This document shows, one piece after another, positions 34,127-43,506 of a stretch of DNA of 64,000 nucleotides. Where the stretch lies: positions 124,001 through 188,000 of the forward strand of contig NZ_JABFOE010000007.1 in assembly GCF_013116745.1 (NCBI RefSeq), given 5' to 3'. The position numbers were made by a program, and so were the translations under genes. The stretch is from Arthrobacter sp. 260 (GTDB lineage: Bacteria > Actinomycetota > Actinomycetes > Actinomycetales > Micrococcaceae). The first letter of the stretch is position 1; each line of letters opens with the position of its first letter. The notes under the pieces are model-generated. The model was not told the origin of the DNA. It saw only the letters and a program-made list of their open reading frames with translations, and did not search any database.

Positions 34127-35839
34127 GTGAACCAGCAGCTGAATTCCATCGACGCCGCCCGGCTGGCGGTTGCCTCGCTGACCGCCGCCGGCGTGCGCCA
34201 CGTCGTCGTCGCGCCCGGATCACGGAGCGCGCCGATGGCCTACGCGCTCGCCGAGGCAGAAGCGGCTGGTGCGCTCCGGCTGCACGTGAGGATTGATGAA
34301 CGGGTGGGAGGGTTCACCGCTCTCGGCCTCGCCCTGGGATCGCAGGCGCCGGTAGCGGTCCTGACGACGTCGGGCACCGCCGTGGGGGAGCTGTTGCCAG
34401 CCGTGATGGAGGCCAATCACGCCGCCGTGCCGCTGGTGGTGCTGTCTGCGGACAGGCCCAGCGAGCTCAGGGGGAGCGGCGCCAACCAGACCACCAACCA
34501 GATCGGTCTCTACGGCGTCCATGTCAGGTGCGCTCTCGACGTTCCAGCCGGTACTGATCCTTCGCCGTTTGTGGCGCGGGCCCTCGCCGAGGCTCAGGGC
34601 GCGTCTGGGCCGAGGGGTCCGGTCCAGCTGAATCTCGCCTTCCGCGACCCGCTGGTCCCCGACGCCACTGCGGCCCCTGTTGTTGCCCCCGCCCCGGCCG
34701 CCGCTTCCATTTCCGGCGGCGCATTGCCCGACGGCGGCGCACTGCCTGACGGGGGCGAGGTGGCGTTAGCCGAACGCGTCCTCTCGCGCAGGACCCAAAT
34801 GACCCCGGCACCGCCGGCCCGCACCGTGGTGGTTGCCGGCCACGGTGCCGGCGAGCTGGCTGCCGTCGTCGCGCAGCACCTGCGCCTACCGCTCCTGGCC
34901 GAGCCCTCCTCAAACGCCCGCTTCGGACCGAACGCCGTCGCCCAGTACCGGCTGCTCCTTGAGCATCTGGGAGCCGACATCGAACGGGTGGTCGTCTTCG
35001 GGCGCCCCACGCTCTCCCGGCCGGTCGCGGCACTGCTGGCCCGTACCGACATCGCCCAGGCCCTTTACCTTCCCGGACCGGTGGCCTGGTTCGAAGAAGG
35101 ACGGCGCCGCGAAGAGATCATCACCACCCTTGCCGACCTGCTGCAGTTCGCCGGGACGGGCGAACCCGGCTGGTTGGAACGCTGGCTGGCCGCTGGAACA
35201 CACGCCGACGCCGCTGTCCGTTCACTGATTGCGGAGCGCAGCGCACTGAACGGCCTCCATGTGGCCGATGCTGTCTGGGAACACACCGACGGCAACCTGG
35301 TTCTGGGATCCTCCAACCCGATCCGGGACGCCGACTTGATTGCTTCCCCGGGCTGGCACCCGCTCGAGGTGTACGCCAACCGAGGCCTCGCCGGCATCGA
35401 CGGGACCCTGTCAACCGCCACCGGAGTGGCGCTCGCCACCGGTATCCCGACCCGGCTGCTCGTGGGAGACCTGACGTTTTTGCACGACGCCGGGGGGTTG
35501 CTGCTCGGACCGGGCGAGGAGGAGGCCGACCTGCAGATCGTGGTGCTCAACGACGCGGGCGGAGGAATATTTGGGCTCCTCGAACACGGCGCGGAGGAGA
35601 ACCTTGAACGTCATAGCGGGGTGGTCGAACGGCTCTTCGGAACCCCTCACACAGCCGATCTCGGCGCGCTGGCCCACGGCTATGGTGTTCGGCATACCCT
35701 CGTTGACTCGGTTGCTGCCCTGGAAGCGGCACTGGAACCAGCCATCGAGGGCCGCTCCATCATCGAGGTCCGGGCGGACCGCGCCAATCTCCGTGCGCTT
35801 CACGGATCGATCAAGGCGAGCGTTTCCCGGGTCGTCTAA
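34127..35839 (+). CDS. menD: 2-Succinyl-5-enolpyruvyl-6-hydroxy-3-cyclohexene-1-carboxylate synthase
   Basis: About 570 residues, thiamine-diphosphate family. Visible MenD marks are the opening 'RLAVASLTAAGVRHVVVAPGSRSAPMAYAL', 'RIDERVGGFTALGLALGSQAPVAVLTTSGTAVGELLPAVMEA', 'SADRPSELRGSGANQTTNQIGLYG', and the ThDP motif 'VLNDAGGGIFGLL'. It joins isochorismate and 2-oxoglutarate with loss of CO2. The GTG at 34127 was chosen because the conserved region starts about 12 residues later; the upstream 34088 alternative adds a non-conserved stretch. A short 'GGALPDGGALPDGG' repeat around residue 205 lies in the linker between domains and is probably harmless. Confidence 0.93.
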   Translation: MNQQLNSIDAARLAVASLTAAGVRHVVVAPGSRSAPMAYALAEAEAAGALRLHVRIDERVGGFTALGLALGSQAPVAVLTTSGTAVGELLPAVMEANHAAVPLVVLSADRPSELRGSGANQTTNQIGLYGVHVRCALDVPAGTDPSPFVARALAEAQGASGPRGPVQLNLAFRDPLVPDATAAPVVAPAPAAASISGGALPDGGALPDGGEVALAERVLSRRTQMTPAPPARTVVVAGHGAGELAAVVAQHLRLPLLAEPSSNARFGPNAVAQYRLLLEHLGADIERVVVFGRPTLSRPVAALLARTDIAQALYLPGPVAWFEEGRRREEIITTLADLLQFAGTGEPGWLERWLAAGTHADAAVRSLIAERSALNGLHVADAVWEHTDGNLVLGSSNPIRDADLIASPGWHPLEVYANRGLAGIDGTLSTATGVALATGIPTRLLVGDLTFLHDAGGLLLGPGEEEADLQIVVLNDAGGGIFGLLEHGAEENLERHSGVVERLFGTPHTADLGALAHGYGVRHTLVDSVAALEAALEPAIEGRSIIEVRADRANLRALHGSIKASVSRVV

Positions 35840-35882
35840 CCGGACGGCGTCGCCTGCCAGAGGAGAGGGCGCCGGATCAGAC

Positions 35883-37295
35883 CTACCGGAACTGCTGGTA
35901 GTTCTGCCATCCAGTGCCGACGGTGAAGGAGCCACCCCACCCGCGGGGGGTTATCGGGTAGTGCTTGACGGCTCCCGAGCTGGTGCGGGCGGTCAGCCCG
36001 TAGGAGCCCGGTCCCTGGAATCCCGAGACGGCGCGGGCGCTTTCGATATGCTGCCAGCCAGAGCCAATCGTCCTTCGGCTCTCGGAAATGAACCTGGCCT
36101 TCCCATCCGACCGGTAGAGCACGAGTTCGCCGGTGGTGCGGGTTCCGAGGACGTCCTGGTTGCCGTCACGGTCGTAGTCGGCGAGTGTGATCCGCAGGTT
36201 CTGCCAACCTGATCCGATTTGCCCTCGTGCCTGTGAAGACAGGGCCCCGCCGGTGTTGTTGGCGTAATGCCAGAGCCGCCCAGCACTGTCCTTGGCGACA
36301 ACTGAGGGGTATGTGCTTCCGCGCCACCAGGTACCCACGGTGATCTCGTGGTTCGCCCACCCGGTCCCGATCCGGATCGGCGCCTGGAACCCGCCCCCGC
36401 GGAGTCCGCGGTAGAGGGTCAGCCGACCGTCCTGCCACTGGGCGAGGATGTCCTGGACTCCGTCTGCGTTCCAGTCGGTGGCGAATCCGGCCTTCAGGCC
36501 CACCCAGCCGCTACCGACCAGGGATCGTTTGGCAAGCCCCCCGGACCAGTTCGCCGGATAGTTCCACAGCTTCCCTGATGAATCGACTGTGGTGAGATCC
36601 GTGGGGCTCTTGATCGAGGGATTGGAGCCGTTGAAACAGTGCTCAAGGGTTGGAAAGCCACGGGTTTTCATCTCGGTGGCCAAGGGTCGTCCTACATACC
36701 GCAGGTGCCAGGGTTCATAGGTGTACCCGGTGGTGGACTGGTAACCGTCTGGATAGCGGATGATGAACCCGTATTTGTACGCATTGGCCGCGACCCACCG
36801 GCCGCCCGGAGTGTCGCCGAAGCAGGAACCCAACCCACACGACCCGTTGGCGTTCCCGACGTCGACGGCGAGTCCCGTCTGGTGCTCACTGTGCCCGGGT
36901 CGCGCTGAAAGGGTGTCAGCGACCGCCTGGCCATAGATCGACACGTAGTAGTTGTAGAGGGCCGCCTGCTCATCGTAGGAGCGGTATGCGCTCACCACGC
37001 TCAGGGGGGCTCCAGCGTTGCGTGCGCCGGCGAAGAGGTTCGAAAGATTCGCCGAAACGGCACTGCGCATCACATAGTTCGTTCCCGGAAAGTAGACCAG
37101 ATCCGGGGCGATGTAGTTCAGCGGATTCAGGGGCCGGGACTTGGTCACAAGCACGTGATAGCTGTTGGGATCACCCACCGGAAGGGCAGCGGTCGCGGGC
37201 TGGGCCGTGAGCATCCCGCCCATGAGGGCACAGCAGAGGGCGACGACGCTGATCAATCGGGCGCGAAGCCGTGCGGGCCGGGTGGGTGAGGGCAT
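35883..37295 (-). CDS. Secreted VanY-type D-alanyl-D-alanine carboxypeptidase with FG-GAP/VCBS repeat tail
   Basis: A 470-residue protein. A Sec signal ends near residue 37 ('QPATAA'). The peptidase domain (about 40-215) has the zinc signature SxHxxGxAxD in 'GHSEHQTGLAVDVG' and 'YEPWHLRYVG' with the catalytic Glu and third zinc His. The remaining half (about 230-470) is a series of propeller-like repeats with calcium-type DxDxDG loops ('TDWNADGVQDILAQW', 'ADYDRDGNQDVLGTR') and recurring 'GSGWxxx', as in FG-GAP/VCBS proteins. The peptidase trims peptidoglycan stems, and the tail probably binds wall polymers or protein. The gene stands alone between menD and the ABC operon. Confidence 0.88.
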   Translation of the reverse strand: MPSPTRPARLRARLISVVALCCALMGGMLTAQPATAALPVGDPNSYHVLVTKSRPLNPLNYIAPDLVYFPGTNYVMRSAVSANLSNLFAGARNAGAPLSVVSAYRSYDEQAALYNYYVSIYGQAVADTLSARPGHSEHQTGLAVDVGNANGSCGLGSCFGDTPGGRWVAANAYKYGFIIRYPDGYQSTTGYTYEPWHLRYVGRPLATEMKTRGFPTLEHCFNGSNPSIKSPTDLTTVDSSGKLWNYPANWSGGLAKRSLVGSGWVGLKAGFATDWNADGVQDILAQWQDGRLTLYRGLRGGGFQAPIRIGTGWANHEITVGTWWRGSTYPSVVAKDSAGRLWHYANNTGGALSSQARGQIGSGWQNLRITLADYDRDGNQDVLGTRTTGELVLYRSDGKARFISESRRTIGSGWQHIESARAVSGFQGPGSYGLTARTSSGAVKHYPITPRGWGGSFTVGTGWQNYQQFR

Positions 37296-37380
37296 GAGGA
37301 TTCCCGCTGTAGGTGGGTCAGATGGACTTATCGTCCCACGCGTTCGGGTCCGCCGCTAGGGGCCCGGCACGCGGGCCGGG

Positions 37381-38145
37381 CTACAGGACCTTGGAGAGGA
37401 ACTCGCGGGTGCGTTCATGCTGCGGGTTGCCAAGGACGTCTTCCGGCTTGCCCTGTTCAACGACTACGCCGCCGTCCATAAACACCACCCGGTCCCCAAC
37501 CTCCCGGGCAAACCCCATTTCGTGGGTGACCACCATCATGGTCATGCCGTCCTTGGCGAGTTGCTTCATCACGTCCAGGACGTCACCGACCAGCTCGGGG
37601 TCCAGGGCACTGGTGGGCTCGTCGAACAGCATCATGTCGGGATCCATCGACAGCGCGCGGGCGATGGCCACGCGTTGCTGCTGGCCACCGGAGAGCTGGG
37701 CCGGGAACGCTGTCGCCTTGTCCTTCAGCCCCACTTTGGCGAGGTTGCGGGCAGCGACTTCGCCTGCCTCGGACTTGCTCCGCTTCTTCGCCCGAATCTG
37801 CGCCAGGGTGAGGTTGCGGGTCACGTTCAGGTGCGGGAAGAGGTTGAACTGCTGGAACACCATGCCGATGCGGGTGCGTACCTTGTCCAGGTCCGTCTCG
37901 TCGTCGGTGATGTCGACGCCCTCCACCATAATGGTGCCGCTGGTGGGCTCCTCCAGCCGGTTCACGCAGCGGAGGAGGGTGGATTTGCCGGAGCCCGAAG
38001 GCCCGATGACGCAGACCACCTCACCCTGGTCCACATGGAAATCAATCCCCTTCAGGACCTCGTTGTCACCGAAACTCTTGTGCAGGTTGCGGACCTCAAT
38101 GGCCGGCACGCCTTTGCGGAGCGCTGGTTCGGTCACCTCGCTCAC
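37381..38145 (-). CDS. Polar amino acid ABC transporter, ATP-binding protein
   Basis: A 254-residue ATPase. Walker A '[13 protein letters not shown]', the Q-loop '[12 protein letters not shown]', the signature '[15 protein letters not shown]' and Walker B '[19 protein letters not shown]' followed by the H-loop 'VVTHEMGFA' are all intact. The '[10 protein letters not shown]' and '[11 protein letters not shown]' wording is typical of GlnQ/ArtP-type importers. The start overlaps the permease stop by four bases. Together with the next two genes it forms a three-gene binding-protein importer, energised by ATP in the cytosol. Confidence 0.93.
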   Translation of the reverse strand: MSEVTEPALRKGVPAIEVRNLHKSFGDNEVLKGIDFHVDQGEVVCVIGPSGSGKSTLLRCVNRLEEPTSGTIMVEGVDITDDETDLDKVRTRIGMVFQQFNLFPHLNVTRNLTLAQIRAKKRSKSEAGEVAARNLAKVGLKDKATAFPAQLSGGQQQRVAIARALSMDPDMMLFDEPTSALDPELVGDVLDVMKQLAKDGMTMMVVTHEMGFAREVGDRVVFMDGGVVVEQGKPEDVLGNPQHERTREFLSKVL

Positions 38146-38939
38146 CGCCCTCTCTTGTTGTGTCGTTCGAGCTTGGCCACCAGTTGGGTGAGCGGCAAGG
38201 TAATGATCAGGTAAAGCAGGGCGGCGAGCACCAGCGGGGTTGCGTTGGCGGAAGAGGACACCATGTCGCGGGCGAAGGTGGTCAGCTCGCGGTCGCCCAG
38301 TGCCATGCCGGCGATGAACAGCAAGGAAGTGTCCTTGATGAGAATGACCAGTTCATTGGTCAGCGGTGGGGTGATGATCCTGAACGCCTGTGGGAGGACC
38401 ACGGAGATCATGGTCCAGGAGGGGTGCATCCCGAGGGACCGTGCAGCCTCCACCTGGCCCGGTGGGACTGCCTCGATTCCGGCGCGGATGGTCTCGGCGA
38501 TGTAGGCGGAGGAGACGATGATCAGGGCAATCAGGCCAGCGCCTGCGCTGCCGCCCGGGGGCCGCCACCCGAAGGCGATGGGTACCGCGAAGGCAAACCC
38601 AAAGATCACCAACAGTGCCGGCAGGCCACGGAACAGCTCAATGTAGGCGGTGGCAGCCCAGCGGTAGGGCAACACTGGGGAAAGCTTCATCAGTGCCAGG
38701 ATCAGCCCGAGCAGAAGTCCGCCGACGAAAGCAATTGCCGTATACAGGACGGTGTTCTTCGCAGCGACCGTGAGGATCTCGGGGAACGCCTCAATAGCGA
38801 CATCCACATCGAAGAAGTTGCTTCGGATTGCCCCCCAGTCAGCGAGCGCGACGACGACGGCGACGGCGAGGATGAAGAGTGCATACAGTGCGCCGCGGGT
38901 GAGGCGTCTGCGGGTTGAGCGTTTCACTTTGGGAGCCAA
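38142..38939 (-). CDS. Polar amino acid ABC transporter, permease
   Basis: A 265-residue membrane protein with an N-terminal basic lead and about five membrane segments. The EAA loop that contacts the ATPase is visible as '[41 protein letters not shown]', typical of the HisM/GlnP family, and '[13 protein letters not shown]' is the family mark before it. One permease gene implies a homodimer in the membrane. Its gene begins 24 bp past the stem-loop that separates it from the binding-protein gene. Confidence 0.92.
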   Translation of the reverse strand: MAPKVKRSTRRRLTRGALYALFILAVAVVVALADWGAIRSNFFDVDVAIEAFPEILTVAAKNTVLYTAIAFVGGLLLGLILALMKLSPVLPYRWAATAYIELFRGLPALLVIFGFAFAVPIAFGWRPPGGSAGAGLIALIIVSSAYIAETIRAGIEAVPPGQVEAARSLGMHPSWTMISVVLPQAFRIITPPLTNELVILIKDTSLLFIAGMALGDRELTTFARDMVSSSANATPLVLAALLYLIITLPLTQLVAKLERHNKRGR

Positions 38940-38962
38940 TCTCTCTCAGAAGACTTACGAAA

Positions 38963-39011
38963 CGGAACCCGCCACGGCTGCGCTGGAGAAGTGCTGCCGT
39001 GGCGGGTTCCG
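38963..39011 (-). terminator. Perfect 16-bp stem-loop between binding-protein and permease genes
   Basis: CGGAACCCGCCACGGC (38963-38978) pairs perfectly with GCCGTGGCGGGTTCCG (38996-39011) across a 17-nt loop. On the minus strand it follows the binding-protein stop by 11 bp and has no U tract. Such stems usually protect the binding-protein message and let only part of transcription continue into permease and ATPase. Confidence 0.7.
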
Positions 39012-39022
39012 GACCAGGGTTT

Positions 39023-39817
39023 CTACTCCGAGAAGTAGGTGTTGTAAATCTCGTCGTATTCGCCGTTGTCCCGCAGTTCGGCGAGCTGCTCGTTGACGGC
39101 GGCCAGCAGCTCCTCGCTGCCTTCCTTGGTGGTCGCGAAGCCGTACTGCTCATCGGTCTCGAACTCGGCGGCGATCGTGTAGGTGCCGTCCTCAGTGTGG
39201 GCGAGGTTCACCGGGAGGTCCTGAAGAATCGCCGCAACATTTCCTGCCTGCAGTGCTGAGTACAGCTCGGCGTCGCTCGGGAAGGCCACCACCTCGGTGT
39301 CAGCGGGGACGTTCTCGCGGGTGTAGGTCTCACCGGTGGTTCCAGCCTGCACACCGACGGACTCGCCAGCCAGATCGTCGATCGAGGCAACCTCGGAATC
39401 GACAGGTACCAGCAGTGACTGCAGTGAGTCGTAGTAGGGCTCGGTGAACGCAAGATTCTCCGCGCGTTCCTCGGTGATCGTGATAGCGCTCGCTCCGATG
39501 TCGCACTGACCGGCGGACAGCACTGCACCACTGGCGAGGCCGTCGAAGCCAACGTCGACTACCTCAAGCTCGAGGTCCATGCCGGTGGCGATAGCGCGCA
39601 TCAGGTCCATGTCGAAGCCCACGTACTCGCCGTCTTCTTCATATTCGAAGGGTGCGTACGGGATGTCCGAGCACACGGTGAGGGAGCCTTCGGCGACCAG
39701 GCCGAGGCCTGACTCGTCGGCAGCTGGCTCATCGGAGCCGCCACAGGCGCTGAGGGCCAGCGCGCCGATCGCGGCAATGGCTAGGGTTTTGGGAACTGCT
39801 GAGCGCTTGGCAAACAT
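39023..39817 (-). CDS. Amino acid ABC transporter, solute-binding lipoprotein
   Basis: A 264-residue protein with signal and lipobox ALSACGG (Cys ~25), then a bacterial extracellular solute-binding domain family 3 fold. 'LTVCSDIPYAPFEYEEDGEYVGFDMDLMRAIA' is the classical opening, with 'CDIGASAITITEERAENLAFTEPYYDSLQSLLV' in the middle. It captures a polar amino acid (glutamine, glutamate or arginine type) outside the membrane and hands it to the permease. It is the first gene of the operon. Confidence 0.92.
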   Translation of the reverse strand: MFAKRSAVPKTLAIAAIGALALSACGGSDEPAADESGLGLVAEGSLTVCSDIPYAPFEYEEDGEYVGFDMDLMRAIATGMDLELEVVDVGFDGLASGAVLSAGQCDIGASAITITEERAENLAFTEPYYDSLQSLLVPVDSEVASIDDLAGESVGVQAGTTGETYTRENVPADTEVVAFPSDAELYSALQAGNVAAILQDLPVNLAHTEDGTYTIAAEFETDEQYGFATTKEGSEELLAAVNEQLAELRDNGEYDEIYNTYFSE

Positions 39818-39962
39818 ACAACTACCTCTTTTGTGGACGGGAAAAACTTCGTTTCACAGTGTAGTCGCATCGAGATGTGCATCACAGGCTACAACTATTG
39901 CGTATAGGTAACCATGAGGTTTCGCTCACCTACCTGAAACTCCGACGAGGAAGTAGTTGATG

Positions 39963-41303
39963 CTAGCGGCGAATGCCCAGCGCCTCGATCATGGGCCGGA
40001 ATTTGCTCCAGGATTCCGCCAGCTCTGCGGCAGCATTGGAGGCCGCGACGATCCCGCACCCCGCATACATCCGCACCCGGGTGGGGCTCTCGATCACAGC
40101 TCCACGGAGCGCGATGCCCCACTCCCCATTGCCGCGGGCGTCCATCCAGCCGACGGGTCCGGCGTAGGGCCCACGCTCAAGGTGTTCCAATTCGCGGATC
40201 AACGCACCCGCCACCGTAGTGGGGGTGCCGCAAACGGCGGCGGTGGGGTGCAGTGCACCGACCAGGGCCAACGACGTCGGCACGCTCCCATCGGCCCCAG
40301 GTTCCAGCTCAGCTGTGACATCGGAAGCCAGGTGCCAGACGTTCGGGAGTTCCAGCACGAAGGGCTCACTGTGCGAGGTCATCGAGCTGGTGAACGGTTC
40401 CAGTTGCTGGGTCAGCGAGTCGATTGCAATCTGGTGCTCATGGAGTTGTTTAGTTGAACCGGCCAGGACCCGCTGTGCGTAGTCCGGGTCATCCGCCGGC
40501 GCGTTGTTGCGGTCAAGTGTGCCTGCCAGTACCCGGGCACGCGCCGTCGAGTTCTCCACCTTGATCAGCATTTCCGGGGTCGAACCGATCAGTCCGTCCA
40601 CCGAATAGGTCCAGCAGTCGGAATACCTCACGGCCAACTCACGCAGCACCTGGGCCGTGGCCACCGGGGACCCGAGTTCTGCCACGACATCGCGGGCGAG
40701 TACCAGCTTGCTCAGTTCGCCGGACCTGATGTGCTCGATACCCTGCTCGACCGCGGTCATCCACTGCTCCTCGGAGAGGATCCCTGACGTGAGCCGGTCC
40801 GCAGCGTCGGGAATCCGTTCAAGGGCGGTTTCGTCCAGATACTCGGCCAGCGCTGCCTCGGCTGCCGCCCCGCTCAGCTCCGCGTCGGCGTCGTCGGTGA
40901 TGTAGGTGAGCCAGCTGTGGCCGTCACGGCAGCCAACCACAATCCGCGGCACGATCAGCCGGGACGGATGCCCCGAGGTCTTCGAGAAGGCGAATGAGCC
41001 GAAGGCCACCAGTCCGGAACCGGGGACGCTGAGCGGATTTACGACGTCGGCTGCGGCGAGTTCGGTGCGCCACCACTCCTGGGCCTCGGCAAACCGGCCC
41101 GGTCCCGTCGCGGTAAACCGGGCGGTCTCGCCGAACGCGACCAGCCCGTCGCCGCGGCGGACCCAGGTATGAACGTCGTTCCGCACCACGTAGTCCAGGA
41201 GTCCGGTGCTGTCGTCGAGCTGTCCCCGCTCGATGGTGATGCTGCGGAGGCCGTGCGCTGGTGTCAGCGGCGGCGCGACCGCGATGGGGGACGGGGTGCT
41301 CAT
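39963..41303 (-). CDS. menF: Isochorismate synthase
   Basis: About 446 residues, the length of MenF/EntC. The chorismate-binding domain occupies the C-terminal ~260 residues with 'SGELSKLVLARDVVAEL', 'STPEMLIKVEN', 'VLAGTLDRNN', 'HEHQIAIDSLTQQLEPF', 'ELPNVWHLASDVTAEL', 'VGALHPTAAVCGTP' and 'YAGPVGWMDARGNGEWGIALRGAVI', the ordered motifs of isochorismate synthases. It makes isochorismate for MenD. ATG 41303 was chosen because sequence further upstream lies in the promoter of the divergent menG. The menF-menG intergenic region is about 118 bp. Confidence 0.92.
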   Translation of the reverse strand: MSTPSPIAVAPPLTPAHGLRSITIERGQLDDSTGLLDYVVRNDVHTWVRRGDGLVAFGETARFTATGPGRFAEAQEWWRTELAAADVVNPLSVPGSGLVAFGSFAFSKTSGHPSRLIVPRIVVGCRDGHSWLTYITDDADAELSGAAAEAALAEYLDETALERIPDAADRLTSGILSEEQWMTAVEQGIEHIRSGELSKLVLARDVVAELGSPVATAQVLRELAVRYSDCWTYSVDGLIGSTPEMLIKVENSTARARVLAGTLDRNNAPADDPDYAQRVLAGSTKQLHEHQIAIDSLTQQLEPFTSSMTSHSEPFVLELPNVWHLASDVTAELEPGADGSVPTSLALVGALHPTAAVCGTPTTVAGALIRELEHLERGPYAGPVGWMDARGNGEWGIALRGAVIESPTRVRMYAGCGIVAASNAAAELAESWSKFRPMIEALGIRR

Positions 41304-41421
41304 GATTTCCAAGCCTACTCTTGCCCGGGAGCGGGTCCGTCTGGTCAGGGTAGGCGACGATGGCAGCCGGTCGTATGGACGATTGATTAGGGACCTGTCA
41401 ATTGTTTGAGACAATGAAGGG

Positions 41422-42180
41422 GTGAACCGTGCATCACTGGAAAAGCGTCCCGAAGAAGTAGCAGCCATGTTTGACGACGTGGCGCCCAAATACGACGTCG
41501 TCAACGACGTCCTGTCCCTCGGGCAGACCCACCGCTGGCGCCGCATTGTGGTGGAGGCAGTGGGTGCTGTGAAGGGCCAGCGGGTCCTCGACCTTGCGGC
41601 GGGCACCGGCACCTCCAGCGAGCCGTACGCTGACAATGGTGTGTATGTGGTGGCGTGTGATTTCTCTCTCGGCATGCTGCGGGTGGGGAAACGCCGCCGC
41701 CCGGACATCGACTTCATCGCCGGGGACGCCACCGACCTCCCGTTCGCCGATGACTCCTTCGACGCAACGACCATCTCTTTCGGGTTGCGCAATGTGCACC
41801 GCCCGCAGCTGGCGCTCGCCGAGATGCTCCGCGTCACCAAGCCCGGCGGCAAACTGGTCATCGCTGAGTTCTCCCAGCCGACTGTCCCGCTGTGGCGCAC
41901 CATGTACACCGAATACCTGATGCGCGCCCTCCCCGCCATCGCCACGAAGGTCAGTTCGAACCCCACCGCCTACGTATACCTCGCCGAGTCCATCAGGGCC
42001 TGGCCCGACCAGGATGCGCTCGCCGGGTGGCTCACGGATGCCGGCTGGGAGAACGTGGCCTACCGGAACCTGAACGGCGGGATTGTGGCAGTTCACCGGG
42101 CCACCAAGCCACTGGACTCTTCAGCCACAGCACCCGCCCAGGCGCGCATCCGCCGCCGCAGCGCACGGCCAGCCAACTAA
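41422..42180 (+). CDS. menG: Demethylmenaquinone methyltransferase
   Basis: A 252-residue UbiE/MenG methyltransferase. '[31 protein letters not shown]' is the family opening. The SAM-binding motif '[12 protein letters not shown]' comes next, then '[36 protein letters not shown]', a UbiE signature. It performs the last C-methylation of menaquinone. The GTG start has GAAGGGG ahead of it. The gene is followed immediately, with no gap, by the GTG of menJ (TAAGTG). A small ATTGT-N5-ACAAT inverted repeat lies at 41401-41415, right before the start. The C-terminal ~22 residues are a basic tail. Confidence 0.95.
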   Translation: MNRASLEKRPEEVAAMFDDVAPKYDVVNDVLSLGQTHRWRRIVVEAVGAVKGQRVLDLAAGTGTSSEPYADNGVYVVACDFSLGMLRVGKRRRPDIDFIAGDATDLPFADDSFDATTISFGLRNVHRPQLALAEMLRVTKPGGKLVIAEFSQPTVPLWRTMYTEYLMRALPAIATKVSSNPTAYVYLAESIRAWPDQDALAGWLTDAGWENVAYRNLNGGIVAVHRATKPLDSSATAPAQARIRRRSARPAN

Positions 42181-43497
42181 GTGTCGGTCCTGATAGTCGG
42201 GGCTGGCCCCGCCGGGTCGACCGCTGCCTACTACCTGGCCCGTGCCGGGGTGGACGTCACAGTCGTCGAAAAGTCAGTTTTCCCCCGGGAAAAGGTTTGT
42301 GGCGACGGGTTCACCCCCCGCGCGGTGCGTGAAATCCAGCTGCTCGGACTACCGCACGAGGAAACGGCAGGTTGGCGCCGCAACGTGGGGCTCCGGCTCC
42401 GGGCCGGCGGGCGAACGGTCGAGGTGCCCTGGCCAGAACTCACCGACTTTCCCGACTACGGACTGGTCCGCACCCGGCTCGGTTTCGATGAGGAACTGGC
42501 TGAGCACGCCCGCGCCGCCGGAGCGGTCATCCTGGAGGGCCATTCAGTCACTTCAGCCATCCGGGACGACGCCGGACGGGTGACAGGCGTCGTCGTCAAT
42601 ATCCTTGATGCGGCCGGTCGGAAAACAGGGGAGACCCGGAAGTTCCACGCCGACACCGTCCTCGCCGCCGACGGTAACTCGACCCGCACCGCCGTCAGTC
42701 TTGGACTGGCGAAGCGTGATGACCGCCCGCTCGGTGTCGCGGTGCGCACCTACTTCACGTCCCCTCGCCACGAGGACCCGTGGATGGAAGGGTGGCTTGA
42801 GCTGCCCGACGCCACCGGCCGCCCGCTGCCTGGCTACGGCTGGGTGTTCGGTGTGGGGGATGGGACCTCCAACGTGGGCCTCGGAATCCTGAACTCGTCG
42901 GCCGAGTTCGGGAAGATCGACTACAAGCAGGTCCTGAAGGACTGGACTGCCGGGATGCCCCCGGAATGGGGCTTTGTCCCCGAGCAGCAGGTAGGGGAGA
43001 TCCGTGGGGCCGCTCTGCCGATGGGCTTCAACCGGACTCCTCACTACAGCCCCGGAATGTTGCTGCTGGGCGACGCCGGGGGAATGGTGTCCCCGTTCAA
43101 CGGTGAAGGCATTTCCTATGCGATGGAGTCGGCCCGCTACGCCGCCGAGTTCATCATCAATGCCGAGCAGGTCCGCTCACCCCTCGGCCGGGACCAGGTA
43201 CTGGCCGGTTATGCGCCCCACCTCCGGGGTTTGTGGGGCAGCCACTTCACCCTCGGCACCATTTTCGCGCAGCTTATTGGTAAGCCAGCCATCCTGCGGT
43301 TGGCCCTCCGGACCGGAATGCCCATTCCGGTGCTGATGCGCTTCGTTGTGCGCATGCTCGCGAACCTGACTGACACCGGCGGCAAGGGTTTCGAGGACCG
43401 CGTCATTCACTTGCTGGAGCAGCTGGTGCCTGCCGTCAGCAACCAATCCCATTCACGCACGCGGACGCATGCCAGCTCCGCGCGCTCTACTAGTTAG
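42181..43497 (+). CDS. menJ: Geranylgeranyl-reductase family flavoprotein, probable menaquinone reductase MenJ
   Basis: A 438-residue FAD protein. 'VLIVGAGPAGSTAAYYLARAGVDVTVVEK' is the dinucleotide-binding fold, 'FPREKVCGDGFTPRAV' is the family-specific PxxKxCGxG motif, and 'LLLGDAGGMVSPFNGEGISYAMES' is the second flavin motif. In actinobacteria this family saturates one isoprene unit of menaquinone (MenJ); a role on geranylgeranyl lipids is the alternative. Its place directly between menG and the polyprenyl synthase strongly supports MenJ. Confidence 0.88.
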   Translation: MSVLIVGAGPAGSTAAYYLARAGVDVTVVEKSVFPREKVCGDGFTPRAVREIQLLGLPHEETAGWRRNVGLRLRAGGRTVEVPWPELTDFPDYGLVRTRLGFDEELAEHARAAGAVILEGHSVTSAIRDDAGRVTGVVVNILDAAGRKTGETRKFHADTVLAADGNSTRTAVSLGLAKRDDRPLGVAVRTYFTSPRHEDPWMEGWLELPDATGRPLPGYGWVFGVGDGTSNVGLGILNSSAEFGKIDYKQVLKDWTAGMPPEWGFVPEQQVGEIRGAALPMGFNRTPHYSPGMLLLGDAGGMVSPFNGEGISYAMESARYAAEFIINAEQVRSPLGRDQVLAGYAPHLRGLWGSHFTLGTIFAQLIGKPAILRLALRTGMPIPVLMRFVVRMLANLTDTGGKGFEDRVIHLLEQLVPAVSNQSHSRTRTHASSARSTS

Positions 43498-43506
43498 TCT
43501 TAGACA

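Noticed and set aside
41304-41966. Long N-terminal extension of menF toward 41966
   Set aside because: This part runs antisense through menG; the MenF-like sequence begins right after 41303.
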